Shown here piece after piece: positions 20,029 to 26,670 of a DNA stretch of 29,832 bases. Under the pieces are notes generated by a model. It saw only the letters and a list, made by a program, of their open reading frames with translations, was not told where the DNA came from and made no database searches. Made by a program: the position numbers and the translations under genes. The DNA comes from Angelakisella sp. (GTDB taxonomy: Bacteria; Bacillota; Clostridia; Oscillospirales; Ruminococcaceae): the NCBI GenBank assembly GCA_022794295.1, contig JAAWEO010000005.1, forward strand, positions 1-29,832. Direction: 5' to 3'. How positions within the stretch are numbered: the stretch's first letter is position 1; every line of letters starts with the position of its first letter.

Positions 20029-21301
20029 GGAGATCGTTTCCTCCCCCGCCCTGGGGGAGCAGTTCCAGCGGGTGGAGCACCCCTCCGGGCTTACCATTCT
20101 TCTCTGCCCCATGGAAGGGTACTCCACCGCCTATGCCATGTTTGCCGCCAAGGTGGGGAGCATCGACACCACCTTTAAGACCCAGCACGAGGAGGATTTC
20201 GTGGAGGTCCCCCCCGGCATCGCCCATTTTCTGGAACACAAAATGTTTGAGTGCGAGGACGGGGACGCCTTTGCCAAATACGCCAAAACCGGTGCCAGCG
20301 CCAACGCCTTCACCTCCTTTGACCGCACCGCCTACCTTTTCAGCTGCACCGGGAACTTCCGGGAATCCATGGAGATCCTGCTGGACTTTGTCTCCCGCCC
20401 CTACTTTACCCCGGAGACGGTGCAGAAGGAGCAGGGCATCATCGGCCAGGAGATCCGGATGTACGACGACGACCCGGGCTGGCGGTCCCTCTTTAACCTG
20501 CTGCAGGCCCTTTACCATGTAAATCCGGTCCGGCTGGACATTGCCGGCACCACCGATTCCATTGCAGAGATCACCGACCAGCTGCTGTACCGGTGCTACC
20601 ACACCTTCTACAGCCTGGGGAACATGGTCCTGACGGTGGCGGGGAACTTCCGCCCCGAGGACGTGCTGGAGGCCGCCGACAAGATCCTGAAGAAGGGGGA
20701 GGATATCCGCATCCAGTGGCGGAAGGCCCAGGAACCCCGGGAGGTGGCCCAAAGCTATGTGGAGCAGCCCCTCTCCGTCTCCACCCCCCTGTTCCAGCTG
20801 GGCTTTAAAGGGACCGCCGGGGACAGCCTCCAGAACCTGAAGCGGCAGATCGCTGACGAGATCCTTCTGGAGATCCTCTGCGGAGAAAGCAGCACCCTTT
20901 ACCGGCAGCTTTATGACAGCGGGCTGATCAACGGGACCTTTGAATATGAAGTGCTGGCAGGACGGGATTACCTCTGCTGTATGTACGGCGGCGAAAGCCG
21001 TGACCCCAAAAAGGTAAGGGACGCCATCTGCGGGGAGGTCCGGCGCCTAATGGCCGAGGGCATCGACCCGGAGGCATTCCGGCGGTGCCGCAAGGCCACC
21101 TACGGGCGGTATATCGGGATGTTCAGCCGTGTAGATTCCATTGCCAGCCTGATGATGCTGAGCCATTTTTCCGGACTGGGGAACATGTATGAAATTCTGG
21201 ACTGGGTAAAGGAGCTGACCCGAGAGGAGCTGGAAAACCGCCTCCGGGAAGACATGGACCCCCAGTACAGTGCCCTATCTATAATAACCCCCATGGCCTG
21301 A
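20021..21301 (+). CDS. yfmH: M16-family zinc peptidase YfmH
   Basis: This 426-residue protein starts at ATG 20021, overlapping yfmF by eight bases, with AAGGAGG upstream. It has the catalytic motif HFLEH at residues 69-73 and a candidate third ligand Glu144 in GIIGQEIRMYDDDP, so it is the active member of the pair. It also contains GASANAFTSFDRTAYLFSCT and, in the second half, ESSTLYRQLYDSGLINGTF. By homology to B. subtilis YmfH it is linked to EF-P 5-aminopentanol modification; the precise reaction is not known to me. The operon ends here, with a 420-bp repeat-rich gap following. Confidence 0.93.
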   Translation: MNKEIVSSPALGEQFQRVEHPSGLTILLCPMEGYSTAYAMFAAKVGSIDTTFKTQHEEDFVEVPPGIAHFLEHKMFECEDGDAFAKYAKTGASANAFTSFDRTAYLFSCTGNFRESMEILLDFVSRPYFTPETVQKEQGIIGQEIRMYDDDPGWRSLFNLLQALYHVNPVRLDIAGTTDSIAEITDQLLYRCYHTFYSLGNMVLTVAGNFRPEDVLEAADKILKKGEDIRIQWRKAQEPREVAQSYVEQPLSVSTPLFQLGFKGTAGDSLQNLKRQIADEILLEILCGESSTLYRQLYDSGLINGTFEYEVLAGRDYLCCMYGGESRDPKKVRDAICGEVRRLMAEGIDPEAFRRCRKATYGRYIGMFSRVDSIASLMMLSHFSGLGNMYEILDWVKELTREELENRLREDMDPQYSALSIITPMA

Positions 21302-21405
21302 TGGCTGCTGTCAGCCCAAAACCCGCAGACCCTACCCGGCGCTAACGCGCCTTAACACTGTGCGAATGCTTAGTGGGTGCCTGGAGCCCTGGCGGGTGCA
21401 GGGCG
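21300..21405. repeat. dispersed intergenic repeat, copy A
   Basis: It starts TGATGGCTGCTG and includes GACCCTACCCG, TAAC, GTGCGAA, and AGTGGGTGCCTGGAG followed by CCT and CAGGGCG. The same words in the same order occur at 29520-29612. The reverse complement of its core (CTCCAGGCACCCACTA) matches the openings of the repeats at 10148 and 10267. Confidence 0.75.
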
Positions 21406-21720
21406 GAAAAAGACCTGCCCTGGCGGTGTGTGGGGAGATTTTGAATGGGCTTTTAAGGTGCCACGCGCCAGTCAGGCCCTTCGCAGTCCTGTCTCGTTCT
21501 AAAGGCCCCTTGACTCGTTTCGCCTTCCCGGCGGGGGGTTCCCCCTGGACCTCCTAAAGGATGGGGCAAACGCCCCATACCCTCTTATCCCTGCGGGGCT
21601 ATTAATAATCCCCTTCGGGGATGGTACCCCCTCCGGCTTCGCCTGCGGGGCCGCCGCCGGGCGGCGGGAGTTGTCTCCCCTTGGTGAGAGGGTGGAGACT
21701 AAGAAAGGAAGTTTATTTTC
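21406..21720. other. gene-free gap with hairpins before lgt
   Basis: No gene is seen. The stretch is pyrimidine- and GC-rich with several inverted repeats, for example GGATGGGGC/GCCCCAT around 21559-21582 and AATCCCCTTCGGGGAT around 21607-21622. It ends in a moderately purine-rich ribosome site (AGAAAGGAAG) before lgt. It appears to continue the intergenic repeat family rather than encode a protein. Confidence 0.55.
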
Positions 21721-22809
21721 ATGTCAGAGATCGTCAGCTTCCCCGGCCTGGGCCTCAGCTTTGAGATCAGCCGGGTGGCATTTTCCATTGGCAATTACAG
21801 CATCTACTGGTACGGCATCACCTTTGCCCTGGGCTTTTTGGCGGGGATGTGGTACTTTCACCTCCGGGCCCGGAGGCTGGGCATCCACCCCTATGACGGG
21901 CTGGACGTCCTTTTGTGGGCGGTAATCGGCGGTATGGTGGGGGCCAGGCTTTACTTTGTGGCCTTCCAGTGGGACAACTATAAGGACAACCTCCTAAAGA
22001 TTTTCGCCTTCCGGGAGGGGGGGATCGCCATCTATGGCGGGGTCATTGGGGCGGTGATCGCCGGATGGATCGCCTGCAGGGTGAAAAAGACCCGGTTCCT
22101 CCCTGTCCTGGATGGCGGCCTTACCGGCCTGCTGCTGGCCCAGGCCATTGGCCGGTGGGGGAACTTCTTTAACTGCGAGGCCTTTGGTTCCAACACCACC
22201 CTTCCCTGGGGGATGACCTCCAATACCATTTCCCGGTATCTTTTTCATATGTCCAGTACCCTGGCGAGCCAGGGGGTGGTGGTTGATCCCACCGTTCCGG
22301 TGCACCCCACCTTTTTCTACGAGTTCTGCTGGAACCTTTTGGGGTTCCTCCTTCTGGCCTTCCTTGTCACCCCCCGGCGGAAATATGACGGCCAGGTGAG
22401 CCTTTGCTACATGGCCTGGTACGGCCTGGGGCGGTTCTTCATTGAGGGACTGCGCACCGACAGCCTGATGCTGGGGGCCTTCCGGGTCAGCCAGCTGCTG
22501 GCCTTGGTCCTTTGCGTTGGTGCCGTGCTGCTTCTGGCAGTCCAGGCCCTCCGGTACAGGAAGAATCCCGCCGCCTTTGTCCTTTATGCGGACACCGAGG
22601 AAAGCCGGGAGCGGATCGCCAAGGTGGACGCCGAGCTGGAAAAGGACAAGAAGAAGGAGGACCCTGCCCCCGCCCCCGAGGAAGAAACCCCTGCCCCGGA
22701 ACCGGCAGAGGAAGCAGAGACCCCTGCCGCTGTTGAAGGCGAGCCGGCAGAGACCGGCGAAGAACCCCAGCCGGAGGCGGAGCCTGACCAGCAAAACACC
22801 CAGCCCTGA
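21721..22809 (+). CDS. lgt: prolipoprotein diacylglyceryl transferase Lgt, with acidic tail
   Basis: This 362-residue membrane enzyme transfers diacylglycerol from phosphatidylglycerol to the cysteine of prolipoproteins. The first helices contain YWYGITFALGFLAGM. GGIAIYGGVIG and the signature GRWGNFFNCEAFG (residues 144-156) are present, with the catalytic Arg of the family in the first helices and in GARLYF. The core ends near residue 290. A tail of some 70 residues then follows, rich in Glu, Pro and Ala (DAELEKDKKKEDPAPAPEEE and on to the end), which typical Lgt proteins of about 270-290 residues lack. The start is ATG 21721, behind GAAAGGAAG. folD follows 28 bases later. Confidence 0.95.
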   Translation: MSEIVSFPGLGLSFEISRVAFSIGNYSIYWYGITFALGFLAGMWYFHLRARRLGIHPYDGLDVLLWAVIGGMVGARLYFVAFQWDNYKDNLLKIFAFREGGIAIYGGVIGAVIAGWIACRVKKTRFLPVLDGGLTGLLLAQAIGRWGNFFNCEAFGSNTTLPWGMTSNTISRYLFHMSSTLASQGVVVDPTVPVHPTFFYEFCWNLLGFLLLAFLVTPRRKYDGQVSLCYMAWYGLGRFFIEGLRTDSLMLGAFRVSQLLALVLCVGAVLLLAVQALRYRKNPAAFVLYADTEESRERIAKVDAELEKDKKKEDPAPAPEEETPAPEPAEEAETPAAVEGEPAETGEEPQPEAEPDQQNTQP

Positions 22810-22837
22810 TAGACAGGGGAGAAAGGAGGCCGTTTTC

Positions 22838-23698
22838 ATGGCCGCAATTATGATCGATGGAAAAGCAGTCTCCGGGCGTCTCCGCCAGGAGATGACCGCC
22901 GAGGTGGCGGCAATGAAGGCCGCCGGGATCACCCCTGGCCTGGGGGTGGTGCTGGTGGGCGAGGACCCTGCCAGCCAGGTGTATGTCCGGAACAAAATGC
23001 GGGCCTGCGAGGAGCTGGGGATCCATTCCCAGGACTACCGCCTCCCCGGGGATACCACCGCGGAGGCCCTTCTGGAGCTGATCCGGGAGCTGAACTGCCG
23101 TGAGGACATCCACGGTATTCTGGTCCAGCTTCCCCTCCCCGCCCAGATCCGGGAAGAAGCGGTGATCGCCGCCATCGCCCCGGAAAAGGATGTGGACGCC
23201 TTCCATGCCAAAAACGTGGGAAAGATCGTGCAGGGAAATTACGACTTTCTCCCCTGCACCCCCGCCGGTGTCCTGGAGCTGATCCGCTCCACCGGCATTT
23301 CGGTGGCCGGGAAGGAGTGTGTTGTGGTGGGGCGCAGCAACATTGTGGGCAAGCCCATGGCTATGCTGATGCTCCACGAAAACGCCACTGTCACCATCTG
23401 CCACAGCCGCACCCAAAGCCTCCCCGAAATGACCCGCCGGGGGGATATTCTGATCGTGGCCATCGGCAAGGGGAAGTATATCACCGGTGACATGGTAAAG
23501 CCCGGGGCGGTGGTCATTGACGTGGGGATGAACCGGGATGAAAACGGAAAGCTTTGCGGCGATGTGGACTTTGCCAGTGTGGAGCCGGTGGCGGGGTACC
23601 TCACCCCGGTCCCCGGCGGGGTAGGACCTATGACCATTACCATGCTGATGCGCAACACCATCACCGCGGCAAGGCTTGCCCGGAAGGCCTGCCCATGA
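22838..23698 (+). CDS. folD: bifunctional methylenetetrahydrofolate dehydrogenase/cyclohydrolase
   Basis: This 286-residue protein starts at ATG 22838, behind AAAGGAGG. FolD interconverts 5,10-methylene- and 10-formyl-tetrahydrofolate. The catalytic Tyr49/Lys53 pair lies in QVYVRNKMRACEELG. Also present are GILVQLPLP, DVDAFHAKNVGK, the cofactor-site GRSNIVGKPMAMLML, and the family end PVPGGVGPMTITMLM. Length and motifs are normal. It is probably co-transcribed with lgt. Confidence 0.96.
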   Translation: MAAIMIDGKAVSGRLRQEMTAEVAAMKAAGITPGLGVVLVGEDPASQVYVRNKMRACEELGIHSQDYRLPGDTTAEALLELIRELNCREDIHGILVQLPLPAQIREEAVIAAIAPEKDVDAFHAKNVGKIVQGNYDFLPCTPAGVLELIRSTGISVAGKECVVVGRSNIVGKPMAMLMLHENATVTICHSRTQSLPEMTRRGDILIVAIGKGKYITGDMVKPGAVVIDVGMNRDENGKLCGDVDFASVEPVAGYLTPVPGGVGPMTITMLMRNTITAARLARKACP

Positions 23699-23748
23699 GC
23701 TCCTTCTGCACCTGTGCCGGCCACAGCTGCCCCGGGAATAAAAAGTAA
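23695..23748 (+). CDS. possible 17-residue cysteine-containing ORF
   Basis: ATG 23695 overlaps the folD stop (ATGA) and the frame reads MSSFCTCAGHSCPGNKK. Three of the 17 residues are Cys. Coupled translation is possible, but a frame this short may be chance. Confidence 0.2.
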   Translation: MSSFCTCAGHSCPGNKK

Positions 23749-23756
23749 ACAGAAAA

Positions 23757-23791
23757 ACGCCGCCAGCCTTCCGGTTGACGGCGTCTTTTTT
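23757..23791. terminator. bidirectional terminator between folD and ptsH
   Basis: ACGCCG...CGGCGT with an inner CAGCC/GGTTG stem, followed by CTTTTTT on the plus strand. On the minus strand a run of five T follows the same hairpin, so it serves both convergent operons. Confidence 0.9.
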
Positions 23792-23816
23792 GGGGGCGGT
23801 ATCCGAAAGGACCGGA

Positions 23817-24089
23817 TCAGTCCTCCCCGAATTTGCTGTCAATAAGGGCGATCAGGCTGTCCACAGCCTCCACCTCGTCGTCACCCTTGGCAACGATCTC
23901 CACTTCCTCCCCCATAGCAAGACCCAGGGCCAGGAGCATCACAATGGACTTGGCGTTGGCGTCCTCGTCCTCGCTGAGCTTTTTGATGGTGATGCGGGAG
24001 CTGAACTTGCTGGCCATAGCAATGAATTCCGAGGCGGGACGGGCGTGAAGTCCGGTCTGGTTCTTGATGGTGGTGCGTTTGCTGTACAT
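23817..24089 (-). CDS. ptsH: HPr phosphocarrier protein
   Basis: This 90-residue protein carries phosphate from enzyme I to sugar-specific EII components. The active-site His15 lies in QTGLHARPASEF. The serine of HPr kinase control is Ser48 in ANAKSIVMLLALGL. It starts at the ATG ending at 24089, behind GGAGGAAACGCCC. It lies 33 bases downstream of ptsI on the minus strand, which is the reverse of the usual ptsH-ptsI order. Confidence 0.95.
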   Translation of the reverse strand: MYSKRTTIKNQTGLHARPASEFIAMASKFSSRITIKKLSEDEDANAKSIVMLLALGLAMGEEVEIVAKGDDEVEAVDSLIALIDSKFGED

Positions 24090-24122
24090 GGGCGTTTCCT
24101 CCGATACAAAATATTATGTCGC

Positions 24123-25859
24123 TCACGGGGCCTGCAGCAGCGGCTCCAGCTGGGCTTTCAGGTAGTCCTCCACCTCCCCGCTGGTGGAAAGGGAACGGGC
24201 CTTGTCCGCCAGCTCCTGGGCCTTCTCCATGGTCAAACCGGAGAGCAGCTTCTTGATGCGGGCCACCGAGGCCAGGCCCATACTCAGCTTGCTGATCCCA
24301 AGGCCGGCCAGAACGGCGGCGGCCCAGGGGTCTCCCCCCATTTCGCCGCAGACGCTTACCGGCTTGCCCTCCTTGGCAAAGGAATCGATAACAAACCCCA
24401 TCAGGCGGAACAGGGCGGGGTGATAGCTTTGGTAATACTCCCCCAGGGCCGGATTCATCCGGTCCACGGCGATGGAGTACTGGGTGAGATCGTTGGTGCC
24501 GATGCTGGCAAAGTCCACCTCCCTGGCCGCCAGGTCGGCGATCAGGGCAATGGAGGGGATCTCGATCATAATGCCGGTTTTCACGGTGCTGCTGTAGGGG
24601 ACGCCCCGTTCCTCCAGCTGCTTTTTTGCCGTTTCCAGAAGCTCCTTGGCCCGGCGGATATCGTCCAGGCTGCCCACCATGGGGAACATGATCCACAGAT
24701 CCCCGTGGACCGAGGCCCGCAGGGCGGCCCGCAGCTGGGTCAGAAACACCTCCGGCATGGAGAAGCAGAGGCGGAGGGCCCGGTTCCCCAGAAAGGGGTT
24801 CTCCTCCTTGGGCAGCTCCATGCACTGGAGCTTTTTATCGCCGCCGATATCCAGGGTCCGCAGGGTCACCGGGCGGTCCCCGTAGGCGGTCAGGAGCTGC
24901 TTATAGATCTCGTACTGTTCTTCCTCGGTGGGGAGCTGCTCCCGGCCCATATAGATAAACTCGGTGCGGAAAAGACCCACCCCGTCGGTATAGGCCTCCC
25001 CTGCCAGCTCCCGGGCATCGGCAGAGCCAAGGTTCAGGTGGATGGGGAGAAGGGTCCCGTCGGCCATCTTCGGGGGGAGGGACAGGAACTTCTTTTCCTC
25101 GGCCCGGCGGAGAAGAAAGGCTTCCCGCTTTTTTTCCATCTCCGCCTTCTGCTCCGGGGAGGGATCGGTGACAAGAAGCCCGGCAATGGCGTCCACGGCA
25201 GCCTCCTGACCATGGGAGAGGCAGGAGAGGATCCCCTCCACCCCCAAAAGGGCGGGGATCTCGTAGCTTCGGGCAATGATGGCGCTGTGGGAGGTGGCTC
25301 CGCCCACCTCGGTGACAATGGCGAGCACCTGCTTCCGGTCCAGGGTGGCGGTATCCGAGGGAAGGAGGTCGTGGGCCGCCACAATGACCGGCTCCTCCAG
25401 GGCCGCCAGGTTTTTTTCCGGCACCCCGGCGGCAATGCGCAGCAGGCGGTTTTTCACATCCCGCAGGTCCGCCGCACGCTCCCGGATCAGGCTGTCCTTG
25501 GACTTTCCCAAAATCTTGATGAACTTTTCATAGACCTTGTGGATGGCCCACTCCGGGGTCATGAAATCGTAGGTGATCTTGTCCCGGATCTCCTCGTCCA
25601 TAGCCACATCAAAAAGGATATCGGTGTGGGCGGTGAAGATTTTGGCCTTGTCCCCGTCTCCGGCTGCCTCCAGGCGCCGGCAGATCTGCTCCAGCTCCTT
25701 TTTGGCCCCCTCCAGGAGGGTCTCATACCGGGCGATCGCCCCGGGGACCTCCCCCTCCGGGATCTCCCCTTCGGTCACCTGCGGTACATAGGGCTGATAC
25801 AGATACACCTTCCCAACTGCGATCCCTTCCGATACGGGATTCCCTTTGTACTCCATCAT
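24123..25859 (-). CDS. ptsI: PTS enzyme I (phosphoenolpyruvate-protein phosphotransferase)
   Basis: This 578-residue protein accepts phosphate from PEP and passes it to HPr. The phosphorylated His191 lies in TEVGGATSHSAIIARSYEIP. The C-terminal PEP-binding barrel shows YTDGVGLFRTEFIYMGR, MIEIPSIALIADLAAREVDF and SVCGEMGGDP with the catalytic Cys. The start overlaps the stop of the HAD gene (ATGA), with AAGGAAGGAAC as ribosome site. Confidence 0.96.
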   Translation of the reverse strand: MMEYKGNPVSEGIAVGKVYLYQPYVPQVTEGEIPEGEVPGAIARYETLLEGAKKELEQICRRLEAAGDGDKAKIFTAHTDILFDVAMDEEIRDKITYDFMTPEWAIHKVYEKFIKILGKSKDSLIRERAADLRDVKNRLLRIAAGVPEKNLAALEEPVIVAAHDLLPSDTATLDRKQVLAIVTEVGGATSHSAIIARSYEIPALLGVEGILSCLSHGQEAAVDAIAGLLVTDPSPEQKAEMEKKREAFLLRRAEEKKFLSLPPKMADGTLLPIHLNLGSADARELAGEAYTDGVGLFRTEFIYMGREQLPTEEEQYEIYKQLLTAYGDRPVTLRTLDIGGDKKLQCMELPKEENPFLGNRALRLCFSMPEVFLTQLRAALRASVHGDLWIMFPMVGSLDDIRRAKELLETAKKQLEERGVPYSSTVKTGIMIEIPSIALIADLAAREVDFASIGTNDLTQYSIAVDRMNPALGEYYQSYHPALFRLMGFVIDSFAKEGKPVSVCGEMGGDPWAAAVLAGLGISKLSMGLASVARIKKLLSGLTMEKAQELADKARSLSTSGEVEDYLKAQLEPLLQAP

Positions 25860-26518
25860 GGGCTGTTCCTTCCTTCTATCAGCATAATCACCTGGTCCAG
25901 CCGGTCAAAGCGGCCGTACAGGATTTTTTCCAGCTCCGGCGTGGGGACCGCCAGGTCGGGGATCATCACCGGCATCATTCCCGCCCGGTGGGCGGCCAGA
26001 ATGCCGTTGGGGCTGTCCTCCAGCACCAGGCAGCCGGCGGGCTCCGCCCCCAGAAGCCTGGCGGCCAAAAGGAAGATATCCGGTTCCGGCTTGGACCGCT
26101 CCACCATATCCCCAAAGACCATTGCGGAAAGGTAGGGGGCAATGCCGCCCTGCTCCAGGGTGCGGCTGGCAGAGGCCCGGGAGGTGGAGGTAGCCACCGC
26201 CATGGGAATGCCGTGATCCCGCAGGCAGTCCAGCAGGGGGAACAGCCCGGGCTTTACCGGCACAGGGTGGTCCGAAAGGTATTCCCTCCACCGCCGGCGG
26301 ATGCCGTCCCTGATCTCGTCGTAGGGGTAGTCCTCCCCGTACTGCTCCCGATAGACAGCCCGGACCTCCCGGTCATTGCGGCCCATTACCAGGTGGATCA
26401 GGTCCCGGAACGGGATCCCCCGCTCCTCCATGGCCTGCCTGCGAAACTCCCGGCTCATCCGCTCGGTATCCACCATCAGGCCATCCATGTCAAAGATGAC
26501 TGCTGTTATCCTTCCCAT
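25856..26518 (-). CDS. HAD-superfamily hydrolase (beta-phosphoglucomutase-like phosphatase)
   Basis: This 220-residue protein has motif I FDMDGLMVDTE (nucleophile Asp10, acid/base Asp12), a four-helix cap domain of the phosphoglycolate/beta-PGM type (residues about 17-85), motif II VATSTSR, motif III Lys in RSKPEPDIFLLAA, and motif IV VLEDSPNGILAA. It probably dephosphorylates a small sugar phosphate; the substrate is unknown. I chose the ATG ending at 26518, which has GAGGGG seven bases upstream, over a frame extending to 26620 that runs through the promoter region. It is the first gene of the HAD-ptsI-ptsH operon. Confidence 0.9.
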   Translation of the reverse strand: MGRITAVIFDMDGLMVDTERMSREFRRQAMEERGIPFRDLIHLVMGRNDREVRAVYREQYGEDYPYDEIRDGIRRRWREYLSDHPVPVKPGLFPLLDCLRDHGIPMAVATSTSRASASRTLEQGGIAPYLSAMVFGDMVERSKPEPDIFLLAARLLGAEPAGCLVLEDSPNGILAAHRAGMMPVMIPDLAVPTPELEKILYGRFDRLDQVIMLIEGRNSP

Positions 26519-26621
26519 CTGTTGTGCCCCTCTTTCCGGCATCCTGTAATAATCATATTTTACCAGATTTTCAGGGGGAAAGAAAGAGGATTTGCGCATT
26601 TTCCCGGTGATTTTTCCCATA

Positions 26622-26649
26622 GAAAAAAGGGCGGTGCACCCGCCCTTTG
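26622..26649 (-). terminator. terminator of clpC
   Basis: On the minus strand AAAGGGCGG pairs with CCGCCCTTT around GTGCA, and six T follow. Confidence 0.9.
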
Positions 26650-26670
26650 TCTTTCTGGTTCAACAGGGTC

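Noticed and set aside
18703..20127. 474-codon minus-strand frame opposite yfmF
   Set aside because: The translation is Gly/Pro/Leu-rich without a domain, and the plus strand encodes a clear M16 protein.
23775..26135. 786-codon plus-strand frame opposite ptsH-ptsI
   Set aside because: It is antisense to two unmistakable PTS genes and begins in their terminator; His/Gly/Leu-rich nonsense.
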